Shown: positions 1-9,255 of the stretch, in pieces
Layout of the letters: each line of letters starts with the position of its first letter
Position numbering within the stretch: the first letter of the stretch is position 1
NCBI GenBank assembly: GCA_038322995.1
Contig: JBBQGM010000041.1
Location: 1 to 42,848 of the forward strand
Reading direction: 5' to 3'
Length of the DNA: 42,848 nucleotides
DNA from: QHXQ01 sp038322995
GTDB taxonomy: Bacteria > Acidobacteriota > Blastocatellia > Pyrinomonadales > Pyrinomonadaceae
Made by a program: the position numbers and the translations under genes
Notes under the pieces: model-generated
Told to the model about the DNA's origin: nothing
Database searches by the model: none
Seen by the model: only the letters and a program-made list of their open reading frames with translations

Positions 1-1
1 A

Positions 2-1000
2 AGCCCAAATGCGCCTGCGTTTCCAAACACTTTCTCAGGCTCTTTGCCTGCCGGTTCGGTGCTGCCGCCGCAAAACATTGACACGGTTGCGCCCGACTTT
101 GAAACGATGTATGCGCTGCACTCAAACATCCAACTCGAACAGGCGCTTGCAGAAAACCTCTCGTTCGCCGTCGGCTACATTCACTCAAGCGGACGACACA
201 TTCCGGTTTATCGCAACATCAATCCGATAAATCCGGTTCGCTTTCTAGCGGACGGCAGAGGTGTTTTCAGCTCGATAATCAGCCCGGCAACGCGTCTTGA
301 CCCGCGATTCAATATTATTCAGATGGTCGAATCCGTCGGAAATTCGCAATACGACGCTTTGACTTTGCAATTAACGAAACGGTTTTCACGCGGGCTGCAA
401 TTCAGCGCGAACTACACGCTCTCAAAGGCGACCGACGACGCGCCCGAACAAAATCTGGCGACCGGATTTCTGGGTTTGGTTTTGTCCGACCCGACCAATC
501 GGAATTTGGACAGAGGCAATTCGTTCGCCGACCAACGGCATACTTTCGTGCTGAGTCTGGTTGCCCGCCCGCAGTTTAATTTCAAAAACAAAACGCTGCG
601 CTACCTTTTCAACAATAACCAATTCGGCATCATCGCCACCGCCAACAGCGGCGAAACATTCAACATTATTTCCGGTCTTGACCTCAACCGCGACGGCATT
701 CAGACCTCCGATAGACCAATCGGCATCAAACGCAATGCGGGAAAAACTCCGCATCAACTCAATGCTGATTTGCGCTACTCGCGTTTTTTCAAATTTACCG
801 AGCGTTACAAACTGGAAGTCTTCGGCGAATTTCAAAATCTTTTCAACATCAACAGCATCGTCCAATTCACCAACGTCACGGTAACGACGAATCCGACCAC
901 CGGCGAATTAATCGGCGGACTGCCCGATTTCAAGGCGCGTAATCAATCAACCTCGCAAGACAGCCGCCAAGCTCAACTCGGCTTTAAGTTTGCTTTCTAG
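2..1000 (+). CDS. TonB-dependent receptor, C-terminal part (5' end outside window)
   Basis: The frame is open from the left edge and ends with TAG at 998-1000, giving about 332 residues of an outer-membrane beta-barrel. The pattern fits the C-terminal half of Oar-like TonB-dependent receptors: an FSRGLQFSANYTLSKATDD strand, a GNSFADQRHTFVLSLV strand, a DLNRDGIQTSDRP turn, a YKLEVFGEFQNLFN strand, and a terminal strand ending in Phe as the BAM complex expects. Such receptors import oligomers across the outer membrane using TonB energy. The ligand cannot be read from this part. Base composition is visibly richer in A+T than the genes from 1260 onward, which may mean a different origin. The first in-frame ATG shown (44) is internal and not a true start. 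Confidence 0.88.
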   Translation, partial: SPNAPAFPNTFSGSLPAGSVLPPQNIDTVAPDFETMYALHSNIQLEQALAENLSFAVGYIHSSGRHIPVYRNINPINPVRFLADGRGVFSSIISPATRLDPRFNIIQMVESVGNSQYDALTLQLTKRFSRGLQFSANYTLSKATDDAPEQNLATGFLGLVLSDPTNRNLDRGNSFADQRHTFVLSLVARPQFNFKNKTLRYLFNNNQFGIIATANSGETFNIISGLDLNRDGIQTSDRPIGIKRNAGKTPHQLNADLRYSRFFKFTERYKLEVFGEFQNLFNINSIVQFTNVTVTTNPTTGELIGGLPDFKARNQSTSQDSRQAQLGFKFAF

Positions 1001-1052
1001 CAATGACGGGAAACGTCAGGGACAACCAGCGGCCGGCGATTCTTATGAATCA

Positions 1053-1229
1053 AGACAGATCGAATTCCGAATTGAACTCTGCAATCTGTTCAAATCAAGT
1101 GAATTTTGCAACCAGAATAGCAACCTCAACGAGCCGGCCTCCTTCGGTCAGCCCGCCGCGCGCTTGACGCAAGTCTTCGGCGCGGGCGGCCCGCGCGCTT
1201 TTCAATTGGGCGCGCGGCTTAGTTTTTAA
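1053..1229 (+). pseudogene. Orphan C-terminal remnant of a second TonB-dependent receptor
   Basis: Directly after the complete 3' end of the preceding receptor, one frame reads RQIEFRIELCNLFKSSEF, then NSNLNEPASFGQ, and ends AFQLGARLSF before TAA at 1227-1229. This is the usual last 55-60 residues of an Oar-type receptor: the FR-E-NLF strand, an NPNSNLN-type loop, and a final strand with terminal Phe. The conserved F-N before the usual N-F position is altered (CNLFKSSEFC), so it looks worn. No plug or signal sequence precedes it. It lies in a different frame from the upstream gene and cannot be its continuation. I read it as the tail of a resident receptor gene whose body was lost or replaced. 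Confidence 0.72.
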
Positions 1230-1259
1230 GACGTTTGTCGTGGAATAGAGACGCGCAGA

Positions 1260-2516
1260 TCAGCCGCGTTTGCGGCCCGCCATGTCGAGCCCGACAGCGG
1301 CAACGAGGATCGCGCCTTTGATGATGTTCTGCGTGTAGGGCGCGACGTTCTTGAGTGACATGCCGTTGTCCAGACTGGACATGATCAGCGCGCCGATGAT
1401 CGCGCCGAAGACCGTGCCGCGTCCGCCCATCAAACTCGTCCCGCCGATCACGCACGCCGCAATCGCATCCAACTCCAACAACTGGCCCGCGTCCGGCGAT
1501 GCGCTGCCCACGCGCGCCGTGTAGATGATCGACGCCACGCCGGCCAGCACGCCCATCAGACAAAAGACGGCGAGCAGATGTTTGCGGATGCTGATGCCGG
1601 AGAGGCGTGCCGCGTCGGGGTTGCCGCCGATGGCGTAGAGGTAGCGGCCAAAGGTCGTGTTCTGTGTCAGGAACGCGCCGCCGAGCGCGACCGCCAGCAG
1701 GATGATCACCGGGATCGGAATACCGGCGAACCGGCCGGGCGCGATCTCGTAAGCGTTCATCATGTAGATGAACCAGACGACGACGGCCGCGGGCAACACG
1801 ACGCGCGCCAGCGTCGGCACAAGCCCCGGCACGTTCTGTCCGTGCCGCCTGCGCGCCCGATTACGACTGAGCGTCAGCCAGACGATGGCGGCCACCGCTA
1901 CCGCCGCCAACACCCAACCGACCAAGGGGCCGACATAATCCTGCCCGATGGATTTGAAAGCCGCGATTCTGAGCGGCACAGTTTCGCCCCCCGTCCAACC
2001 GAGGATCACGCCGCGCCACGCGAGCAAGCCGCCAAGCGTGACGATAAAGGCCGGAATGTTGAGGTACGCGGTCAACACGCCCTGCACCGCGCCGATGGCG
2101 AGCGCAAGAGCAATGCCCGCAGCCAGCGATGGCACGAGGCCCCAACCGTGATCCAGCCCTTGCATGATAGCTGCCGCGCCGCCCGCCAGCCCGACCAGCG
2201 CGCCGACCGACAGATCGATCTGGCCGGTCACGATCACCATCAACATGCCGACCGCCAGCACGCCCGTCACAGAAGTCTGCCGCATCAAGTTCGAGAAGTT
2301 GCGTGGCTCAAGAAAGATGCGGCCGGTTGAGAAGTGGAAAAAAAGCCAGATGACGATCAGCGCGAAGACCATCGTGTAGGCGCGCAAGCTATCTGTTGGA
2401 ATGCTCCACCCGCCGACCCTTGTCCGCCGCGTCACCTCTGCGTCGGCCGGCACGGGCGTCACGTCCGCATTCATGGGCGGGTGCGCCACAGCAGGCTCGT
2501 TGGCCGGCTTGCTCAT
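1260..2516 (-). CDS. xylH: Sugar ABC transporter permease, XylH type
   Basis: This is the membrane-spanning subunit of a xylose-family (CUT2) ABC importer, 418 residues from the chosen start. About ten hydrophobic helices are visible after an N-terminal cytoplasmic stretch of roughly 45 residues. Family marks are GQIDLSVGALVGLAGG, NIPAFIVTLGGLLAWRG, FGRYLYAIGGNPDAARLSGI, and near the end CVIGGTSLMGGRGTVFGAIIGALI. I chose the ATG at 2516 because GGAGG lies six bases upstream; a longer frame from 2570 would overlap xylG. It is the last gene of the xylF-xylG-xylH operon, 13 bases after the xylG stop. Substrate is probably a pentose or hexose monosaccharide; xylose is the family default and has not been shown here. 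Confidence 0.93.
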   Translation of the reverse strand: MSKPANEPAVAHPPMNADVTPVPADAEVTRRTRVGGWSIPTDSLRAYTMVFALIVIWLFFHFSTGRIFLEPRNFSNLMRQTSVTGVLAVGMLMVIVTGQIDLSVGALVGLAGGAAAIMQGLDHGWGLVPSLAAGIALALAIGAVQGVLTAYLNIPAFIVTLGGLLAWRGVILGWTGGETVPLRIAAFKSIGQDYVGPLVGWVLAAVAVAAIVWLTLSRNRARRRHGQNVPGLVPTLARVVLPAAVVVWFIYMMNAYEIAPGRFAGIPIPVIILLAVALGGAFLTQNTTFGRYLYAIGGNPDAARLSGISIRKHLLAVFCLMGVLAGVASIIYTARVGSASPDAGQLLELDAIAACVIGGTSLMGGRGTVFGAIIGALIMSSLDNGMSLKNVAPYTQNIIKGAILVAAVGLDMAGRKRG

Positions 2517-2529
2517 AAGCTCCTCCAGT

Positions 2530-4071
2530 TCACGCGTGCTGCGCTTGCCCGGTCGCGCAGGCCATGACATTTTCCGGTGTCGCGCTCGTGCGCGTGAACT
2601 CGCCGGTCACGCGCCCCTCGTGCAACACCATGATGCGATCCGCCAGCCCTAACACTTCGGGCAACTCCGACGAGACGAGCACGATGGCCAGCCCTTGCTT
2701 GGCCAGCTTGTTGATCTGCGCGTAGATTTCCTGCTTCGCGCCGACATCAATGCCGCGCGTCGGCTCGTCGAGAAACAGCACGCGCGGGTTCGTCAGCAAC
2801 CACTTCGCCAGCACGACCTTTTGCTGATTGCCGCCGGAGAGCGTGCCCGCGATGGTGAAGACCGAGTTCGCTTTAACGCGCAATTCCCCCATTGCGCGAT
2901 TGCCGGCCGCCGCTTCCGCATCCACGTTCGTCACGAAGCGGCCGGAAATTTGTGCTAGCCCGGCCAGCGTCATATTGTTTAAGATCGTCTGGTCTAACAC
3001 GAGCCCAAAACGTTTACGATCTTCCGTCACGAACCCTAAGCCATGCCGGATCGCGGCGCGCGGACTCGTCACGCGCACAGGTTGGCCCTCGATCACGATT
3101 TCACCCGTCACGCGCCCCGCGTGCGCGCCGAAGATGGCCATCAAGAGATCGCTGCGGCCCGCGCCCATCAAACCCGCGATTCCCAGCACCTCGCCGCGGC
3201 GCACCGCGAAGCTGACATCTTTGACCAGCATCTTGCCCGCGACGTTCGGGTCTGCGACCGACATATTACGCGCGGCAAACACCTCTGCGCCGTGCGCGTG
3301 ATCGACCGTCGGGAAAATGTCGCCCACCTCGCGCCCAACCATGCGCGCGATGATGCGCCGCTCGTCCCAGTTCTCGGTCGCGTCCGTGCCGACCGTGCGC
3401 CCGTCGCGCAAGACCGTGATGCGGTCGCTCATGCGGAACACTTCGCCGAGTTTGTGCGAGATGTAGATCATGCCGACGCCGCGTGTGCGCAGGCGTTCTA
3501 AGATGCCGAAGAGGGTTTCGACTTCCGCCTCGGTCAACGCGGCGGTCGGCTCATCCAACACGAGGAGGCGCGCGTCGTGCGACAGGGCTTTGGCGATCTC
3601 GACGAGTTGTTGCTGCCCGATACCGAGTTGGCGGATGGGCGTGTGCGGCTCAATCGGCAGCCGCAGATCGTCCAGCAACGCCTGCGCGCGGCGATATAGT
3701 TCGGCCCACCGGATGATGCCAAAGCGGCGCGGCTCGCGGCCCAGAAAGATGTTCTCGCCGACGCTCATATCCTTGACGAGCGACAACTCTTGAAAGATGA
3801 CGGCGATGCCTGCTGCTTCGGCATCGCGCACGCCGGTGAAGCGCTGCACCGCGCCCTCGATCACGATGTCGCCACCATAACTCCCCGCCGGATAGACGCC
3901 GCCGAGCACCTTCATCAACGTTGACTTACCCGCGCCGTTCTCGCCCACGAGCGCATGCAACTCGCCGCGCCGCAAGTCGAACGTCACGCCGTCCAACGCG
4001 CGCACGCCCGGAAACGTCTTTGTGATCGCGCGCATCTCCAAAAATGGCGCGCGGTCAGCCTCATTCATCAT
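2530..4071 (-). CDS. xylG: Sugar ABC transporter ATP-binding protein, XylG type
   Basis: This 513-residue protein has two tandem ABC domains, as in all CUT2 sugar ATPases. Domain 1 has Walker A GENGAGKS (43-50), a degenerate signature LGIGQQQ (149-155), Walker B ending D173-E174 and the switch His in ISHKL. Domain 2 has a degenerate Walker A GLMGAGRS (300-307), an intact signature LSGGNQQ (411-417) and D435-E436. The split, with one intact part in each half, is normal for XylG/RbsA/MglA and fits one competent composite ATP site. It energises XylH and receives sugar from XylF. It lies 9 bases after xylF in the same operon. Length matches the family. Confidence 0.95.
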   Translation of the reverse strand: MMNEADRAPFLEMRAITKTFPGVRALDGVTFDLRRGELHALVGENGAGKSTLMKVLGGVYPAGSYGGDIVIEGAVQRFTGVRDAEAAGIAVIFQELSLVKDMSVGENIFLGREPRRFGIIRWAELYRRAQALLDDLRLPIEPHTPIRQLGIGQQQLVEIAKALSHDARLLVLDEPTAALTEAEVETLFGILERLRTRGVGMIYISHKLGEVFRMSDRITVLRDGRTVGTDATENWDERRIIARMVGREVGDIFPTVDHAHGAEVFAARNMSVADPNVAGKMLVKDVSFAVRRGEVLGIAGLMGAGRSDLLMAIFGAHAGRVTGEIVIEGQPVRVTSPRAAIRHGLGFVTEDRKRFGLVLDQTILNNMTLAGLAQISGRFVTNVDAEAAAGNRAMGELRVKANSVFTIAGTLSGGNQQKVVLAKWLLTNPRVLFLDEPTRGIDVGAKQEIYAQINKLAKQGLAIVLVSSELPEVLGLADRIMVLHEGRVTGEFTRTSATPENVMACATGQAQHA

Positions 4072-4080
4072 GGCGCAATC

Positions 4081-5187
4081 TTATGGCTTCGGGCATTTGT
4101 CGGCCGGCACGCCCGCGCAGATTTTATCGAGCGTCTGGTAGCCGTCCTTGACGACGGTGCTGACGATGTTGTTGCGATCCACCGCGATGGGTTCAAACAA
4201 GAACGCGGGCACTTGCTTGAAGCCGTTGTCGATGGTGTCATTGGTCTGCACCTGTTCGCCGCGCGCGAGTTTGATGGCGGCGTCAACCGCGCCGAAGGCC
4301 AGCGGTTGCAGCGGCTTGTAAACGGTCATCGTCTGCTTGCCCTGCACGATGTATTGCAGCGAAGCGAGATCGGCATCCTGCCCGGAGACGAGGACGCGGC
4401 CCGCGAGACTCTGGCCTTCGAGCGCCTGCACCGCCCCGCGCGCCGTGCCGTCGTTCGAGGCGACCACGGCTTGCACGTTGTTCTTCGCTTGCGTCAGCGC
4501 GTTCTCGACGATGTTCAAGGCAGCGCTCGCCTGCCACTCCTTCGCCGGTTGATCAGTCACGATCTTCACATCACCGCGACTGACGGCCGGCTGCAAGACG
4601 TTCATCTGACCATCATGTAGTAGCTTGGCGTTGTTGTCAGTCTCCGAGCCTTGCACGACGATGAAGTTGGCGGGCTTCGGCGTCCCGGGCGGCAGGTGGT
4701 CGAGCAGATATTGCGCTTGCATCTCGCCGATTTTAACGACCTGATGAGAGACGTAGAAGTCCACGTCTGAATTCTTGATCAGCCGGTCGTAGCTGATCAC
4801 GGGCACGCCCTGCCGGTGCGCCGCCTCGACGATCTGGGCCGCGCTCACGCCGTTGTGCGGCACCACGATGAGCACGTCAATCTGCTGCGTCAACAGGTTC
4901 TCGGCTTGATTGATCTGCACCTTGTCGTCGCTGTTCGCCACGGCCACGATCAACTCTGCGCCGACCTCGCGCGCGTGCTGCTCGACGAGTTGCTTATCGC
5001 GCTGCCAGCGTTCTTCTTTCAACGTGTCCATCGACAAGCCGATCTTGATCGGCTCATTCGGCCCCTTCTTGCGCCGCGCCGTGCCGCCGCTTGGGCCGCC
5101 GCTGTTCTCATTGCCGCCGCTCACGCAGGCCGCGCCGAGCAGCAATCCGAGCAAGCACAAACCCAACCAGACTCTCCAGTTTCGCAT
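4081..5187 (-). CDS. xylF: Xylose-type sugar-binding lipoprotein, XylF family
   Basis: This is the periplasmic substrate-binding subunit of the ABC importer, 368 residues. Residues 1-20 form a signal sequence followed by Cys21 in a lipobox-like GAAC, and a Gly/Ser/Asn-rich tether, so it is probably a lipoprotein. The mature part follows XylF closely: IKIGLSMDTLKEERWQRD, then DVLIVVPHNG, a VPVISYDRLI strand and the DVDFYVS segment, with a DGTARGAVQAL segment in the second lobe. AAGGAG stands about eight bases before the ATG. It is the first gene of the operon and faces the divergent receptor gene at 5645. No xylose isomerase or xylulokinase is nearby, so the true ligand may be another sugar, such as glucose released by the adjacent glycosidases. 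Confidence 0.93.
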   Translation of the reverse strand: MRNWRVWLGLCLLGLLLGAACVSGGNENSGGPSGGTARRKKGPNEPIKIGLSMDTLKEERWQRDKQLVEQHAREVGAELIVAVANSDDKVQINQAENLLTQQIDVLIVVPHNGVSAAQIVEAAHRQGVPVISYDRLIKNSDVDFYVSHQVVKIGEMQAQYLLDHLPPGTPKPANFIVVQGSETDNNAKLLHDGQMNVLQPAVSRGDVKIVTDQPAKEWQASAALNIVENALTQAKNNVQAVVASNDGTARGAVQALEGQSLAGRVLVSGQDADLASLQYIVQGKQTMTVYKPLQPLAFGAVDAAIKLARGEQVQTNDTIDNGFKQVPAFLFEPIAVDRNNIVSTVVKDGYQTLDKICAGVPADKCPKP

Positions 5188-5305
5188 CGCTTCTGCTCCT
5201 TCACATTAAGCCGGCAAGTAGCGCGGCCCGGCCCGGCCGGATCGAAATAGACTGTGTGGCCTGACAAGGCACAGGCGCAAGGTTGACAGTGGCGCAGACG
5301 CTTAA

Positions 5306-5324
5306 ACGTCAGCCCGACTGACGT
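5306..5324. promoter_or_regulatory. Perfect palindrome, candidate operator
   Basis: ACGTCAG and CTGACGT are exact reverse complements around a 5-base spacer (CCCGA). The size and dyad symmetry fit binding by a dimeric repressor or activator. The site lies 119 bases upstream of xylF and 320 bases upstream of the receptor gene. A partial copy, ACGTCA then TCCGAC, occurs at 5453-5464. Function is inferred from symmetry and position only. Confidence 0.5.
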
Positions 5325-5561
5325 GCGGTGCAACATTGCTCCGTCCTATGTCTGTCGAGAATTAAACCGCGCACGCTGTCCGTGAGCCGGCAGCTTAGCA
5401 CAAGGCGCAGCGAATTATTCCATTGTATTTTTCCGACGCGAATGTTACTTTCACGTCATCCGACAAAGCATCAACCGACGCACAGCCTGACCAGCTTGCG
5501 CTTAGTTCATTCCCCCGACTTCTTTGCCGAATCCGTGCGGTCGTTCGGCTGCATTGTCACT

Positions 5562-5585
5562 TGCTGACTACATCTGCCGTCAGCA
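5562..5585. repeat. Inverted repeat upstream of the receptor gene
   Basis: TGCTGAC (5562-5568) and GTCAGCA (5579-5585) are exact reverse complements separated by ten bases. It shares the CTGAC/GTCAG core with the 5306 palindrome but in the opposite arm order. It could be a second regulator site or an RNA hairpin in the leader, 59 bases before the ATG at 5645. Confidence 0.4.
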
Positions 5586-5644
5586 GGCATTGTTCAAACT
5601 CCGACTCCGGCGTGCGCGCCGGTCGCCTCGTGGAGAATTAGTTT

Positions 5645-8600
5645 ATGTCTCGACATACGTTCAATTTGTTGCGCACAGCATTGTGCAGCTTGCTGCTCAT
5701 GCTTGGTTGCGCCAGCGCCGCTAACGCACAGTTCAAGGCCAGCGTGCAGGGTACTGTATCCGACACAGCCGGCGGCATCGTGCCCGGCGCGACCGTCACG
5801 CTGACCAGCAAAGAGACCAACAAGACGCAAACCGTCACGACCAGCGACGAAGGGTTTTATCGTTTCAGCCAACTCGCGCCCGGCAGCTACACGCTGAGCG
5901 CCGAGCAGACCGGTTTTAAGAAGCAGGTCTTGGAGAACGTCATCGTCAGCGCCGAGGACACGCAAGGCATCAACCTCGCGTTGAGCGTGGGCGCGGTCTC
6001 CGAAGTGGTGACGGTGACAGAGACATCCGTCCAGCCACTTGAGACCGAGACCGCCAACATTCGCGGCGTCATCACGCGCGATGAAGTGATCCGGCTACCG
6101 CAAGTCGGGCGCAATCCTTACGAGTTGGCGCGCACCGCCCCCGGCGTCTTTGGTGACACGGCGCGCAGCGGCACGGGCAATCAGGCGCAGTTTATTCCCG
6201 GCACCGAGCAACTCGGCGGCGGCTCGAACACGGGCGTCTTTCAGACGGAAAACCAGACGCAGATCAGCGCCAACGGGCAGCGCGTGTCGAGCAACAACTA
6301 TCTGGTGGATGGCGTCAGCGTCAACAGCCTCGGCCTGGGCGGCGCGGCGGTGGTGACGCCAAATCAAGAGTCAGTCAAAGAAGTCTCTGTCGTTACCAGC
6401 AGCTATTCGGCCGAGGACGGGCGCAACACGGGCGCGCAGGTCAAGGTCGTCTCGCAGAACGGCACGAACGAGTTTCACGGCTCGGCCGTCATCAACTACG
6501 GCTCGCCGAAACTCAACGCCTTTAACAAGTATTACGGTAGTGCTGCACAACCACGCGCCCCGACGCGCGTCGAGCAATACGAGCGCAAATTTGCCGGCAG
6601 CCTCGGCGGCCCCATCTACCTGCCGCGTTTCGGCGAAGGCGGCCCCGCCCATTGGAGCGGCAAAGACAAACTCTTCTTCTTCGGTTCTTACGAAGGCCTG
6701 CGCCGCAGCAACACCAACTCATCCGACGTGTTCATCGAGACGCCGGAGTTTGCCGACTACGTGCAGCGTACCCGCCCCGGCAGCTTCGCCGCACGCCTCT
6801 TCTCAACGACCGGCGTCAGACCGCGCGTCATCGCCACCGGCTTGCAGACGCCTGGCCCCAACGGCCCACGCCAAGCCGTTAACGGCAGCGCCGGTTTGAG
6901 CTTCGACATCGGCTCGATCACCGCCCCGCCGGGCCAGAACGTCAACACGACCGTCTTTGATGGCATCCCCGACGTGACGCTGGCACGCATCGCTGTGCCG
7001 AGCAGCACGCGCGGCAATCAGTACAACACGCGCATTGATTACAACCTCAGTGCGCGGGATCAATTTGCGTTCAGCACCTACTTCACCAAGCTTAACAACT
7101 TCTCCGGCTCGGCCAGCGGGCGGCCCTTCGAGGACATCTCGTTCAAGCCGTTCAACTCGGCCGCCACGTTCACCTATCTGCGCACCATCTCAAGCAGCAT
7201 CCTCAACGAGGCGCGGGCCAACTTCACGCGCTTCAACGCCAACGAACTGGCCGATCTTGGCGCGACTGATCTCTCCATTCCGCGCTTGCAAGTACAAGGC
7301 TTCGGCACAGGCTTCTCCTTCGGCGGCGCGCCGAGTTTCGGCATCGACCGCGGCCGGCCCAACACACGCACGCAGAACACCTACGAATTCCGCGACACGC
7401 TCACGTGGGTGCGCGGCAATCAAGCGCTCAAGTTCGGCGGCGAGGCGCGACTTGAGCAGAACAACAACAACGAGGTTGCCGAAGCGCGGCCCGAGTTCAC
7501 CTTCAAGAGCCTGCTCGATCTGGCTAACGATTCGGTCTTCTTCGAGAACGTCGCCGTCGATCCGCTCACGGGTGGCTCGGCCAACGGGCAACGCTATTTC
7601 CGCTCGCGCACCTATGGCGCGTTCGTGCAGGACGACTGGAAGTTTCGCCCGAACCTGACGCTCAACCTCGGCATCCGCTACGAGTATCAGACGCCGCTCA
7701 CGGAAAAACAGGGCCGGCTGACCAACTACGTCTTCGGCCCGAACGGCATCGTGGACGGGCGCGTCGTGCCCGTTAATCGGCTCTACAACCCCGACCGCAA
7801 CAACTTCGCGCCGCGCATCGGCTTCGCCTACGCGCCGAACTACAAAGGCTTCGGCGGCCTGTTCGGCGAGAACCGCGCCGTCATTCGCGGCGGCTTCGGC
7901 ATCTCTTATGATCGCATCTTCGAGAATTTGCTCACACAGTCGCGCGGGAATACGCCGTTCTTCGCGCGCGTCGGCCTCTGCTGTTCGGGCACGAACAACG
8001 CCGCCGATCCGGGCCCGATTCTCTACTCGTTCGGCCGGGGCGGCTCACCGTTCAACTATCCGCTCAACCCAGCGTTGCAGCGCGGCATCGACCCGCGCAC
8101 GGGCGGACTGCTTGATGCCAATCCGCAGACGCTGCCCGGCGGCTTCATCCGCCGCGACGTGCCCGTCGAGATCAACGGCACACCGAGCGAACTGCCGAAC
8201 GCTTATGTCTATAACTACTCGCTCGAACTGCAATATCAGTTGACACCCAAGACCGTGACTGCCGTCGGTTATCAGGGCAGCACCGGGCACAAACTGATTC
8301 GCACGATTGATCTCAACCGGCTCATGCCCGGCGATACGTTTGACTTAAATCGCGACCGCGTGCAGACCGCCGACGTGCGCGGCAACCCGGTCACGCCGCG
8401 TTTAACCGGCAACCCGAACTTCGACCGCATCTTTTTCCCGCTGCCCGATGTGAACTCGAACTACAACGCGCTGATCCTGCGCGTTACGCGCCAATATGCG
8501 CGCGGGCTGTCGGGCGAGGCCGTGTATCGTTGGAGCAAGAGCATCGACACAAGCTCGTTCGGGCGCGGCACGCAACAGGACTTCCCGATTGATCAACGAC

Positions 8601-9241
8601 TCGACCGTGGCCCGTCGGACTTCGACATTCGGCACAACCTGATCGCTTCTGTGTTGTGGGACTTGCCGTTTTTCCGCGCGCGCCACGGCGCGCTTGGCAA
8701 GCTGCTCGGTGGCTTCCAAGTCAACGGCATTCTCGACTTGCACTCCGGCTTCCCGTTCACGCCGATTGTCTTTGCGCCTGATGTGAGCGATCCGAACGGC
8801 GACGGCATCCTGCCCGACCGCCCGACCCAATACTTCGGCGGTGTCGTCACGAACCCGTCCAATCAGGATTTTATCAATGGCATCTTCGGCACTCGCGGCC
8901 CGGCCATCTTCGGCGTCTTCCCCGACTGCAACAACTTCCCCACCCGCTGTTTCAACAGCATCGTGCGCGGCGCACCGGGCATCGGGCGCAACTCATTCCG
9001 CGGCCCACGCTATCGCTCGGTTGATCTAAGCGTCGTCAAACAGACGCGCCTGCCGGGCTTCCTCGGCGAGCGGTCGAACCTTGAACTGCGCGCGAACATG
9101 TTCAACGCCTTCAACCTGCTCAACCTGCCCTCGTTCCAACCGGCGACGGATCAGGTCAACATCACGAGCCAGGATTTCGGGCGGGCCACCTTCGGTCTCG
9201 CCGGCCGCATCATTGAATTGCAAGCGCGCTTCAGTTTCTAG
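5645..9241 (+). CDS. Oar-like TonB-dependent receptor
   Basis: This full-length outer-membrane receptor has 1198 residues. A signal peptide ends at ANA-Q (28/29). Residues about 30-120 form a carboxypeptidase-regulatory-like Ig fold (VQGTVSDTAGGIVPGATVTL, then FSQLAPGSYTLSAEQTGFKK). A TonB plug covers about 125-240 (IRGVITRDEVIRLPQVGRN, then SSNNYLVDGVSVNS). The rest is a large barrel ending IIELQARFSF, with terminal Phe. This layout replaces the SusC type in acidobacteria and imports oligosaccharides or other large ligands. It is divergent from xylFGH and upstream of the GH3 and GH144 genes, so the likely cargo is the glycan those enzymes cut. No SusD-like partner follows. A strong terminator separates it from the GH3 gene. 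Confidence 0.93.
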   Translation: MSRHTFNLLRTALCSLLLMLGCASAANAQFKASVQGTVSDTAGGIVPGATVTLTSKETNKTQTVTTSDEGFYRFSQLAPGSYTLSAEQTGFKKQVLENVIVSAEDTQGINLALSVGAVSEVVTVTETSVQPLETETANIRGVITRDEVIRLPQVGRNPYELARTAPGVFGDTARSGTGNQAQFIPGTEQLGGGSNTGVFQTENQTQISANGQRVSSNNYLVDGVSVNSLGLGGAAVVTPNQESVKEVSVVTSSYSAEDGRNTGAQVKVVSQNGTNEFHGSAVINYGSPKLNAFNKYYGSAAQPRAPTRVEQYERKFAGSLGGPIYLPRFGEGGPAHWSGKDKLFFFGSYEGLRRSNTNSSDVFIETPEFADYVQRTRPGSFAARLFSTTGVRPRVIATGLQTPGPNGPRQAVNGSAGLSFDIGSITAPPGQNVNTTVFDGIPDVTLARIAVPSSTRGNQYNTRIDYNLSARDQFAFSTYFTKLNNFSGSASGRPFEDISFKPFNSAATFTYLRTISSSILNEARANFTRFNANELADLGATDLSIPRLQVQGFGTGFSFGGAPSFGIDRGRPNTRTQNTYEFRDTLTWVRGNQALKFGGEARLEQNNNNEVAEARPEFTFKSLLDLANDSVFFENVAVDPLTGGSANGQRYFRSRTYGAFVQDDWKFRPNLTLNLGIRYEYQTPLTEKQGRLTNYVFGPNGIVDGRVVPVNRLYNPDRNNFAPRIGFAYAPNYKGFGGLFGENRAVIRGGFGISYDRIFENLLTQSRGNTPFFARVGLCCSGTNNAADPGPILYSFGRGGSPFNYPLNPALQRGIDPRTGGLLDANPQTLPGGFIRRDVPVEINGTPSELPNAYVYNYSLELQYQLTPKTVTAVGYQGSTGHKLIRTIDLNRLMPGDTFDLNRDRVQTADVRGNPVTPRLTGNPNFDRIFFPLPDVNSNYNALILRVTRQYARGLSGEAVYRWSKSIDTSSFGRGTQQDFPIDQRLDRGPSDFDIRHNLIASVLWDLPFFRARHGALGKLLGGFQVNGILDLHSGFPFTPIVFAPDVSDPNGDGILPDRPTQYFGGVVTNPSNQDFINGIFGTRGPAIFGVFPDCNNFPTRCFNSIVRGAPGIGRNSFRGPRYRSVDLSVVKQTRLPGFLGERSNLELRANMFNAFNLLNLPSFQPATDQVNITSQDFGRATFGLAGRIIELQARFSF

Positions 9242-9255
9242 CGCGCGAACAATCC

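Larger units (their letters stand above)
5188..5644. promoter_or_regulatory. Divergent control region between xylFGH and the receptor-glycosidase genes
   Basis: This 457-bp gap separates two divergent sugar-uptake units and holds no credible gene. It carries a perfect 19-bp palindrome (5306-5324), a related half-site ACGTCA-TCCGAC at 5453-5464, and a second 7-bp-arm inverted repeat (5562-5585). TTGACA occurs at 5283-5288 but without a convincing -10 at the right distance, so I do not call promoters. No regulator gene lies next to it in this window. Confidence 0.6.

Noticed and set aside
5283..5288. TTGACA as a -35 for the receptor gene
   Set aside because: No acceptable -10 hexamer lies 16-18 bases downstream.
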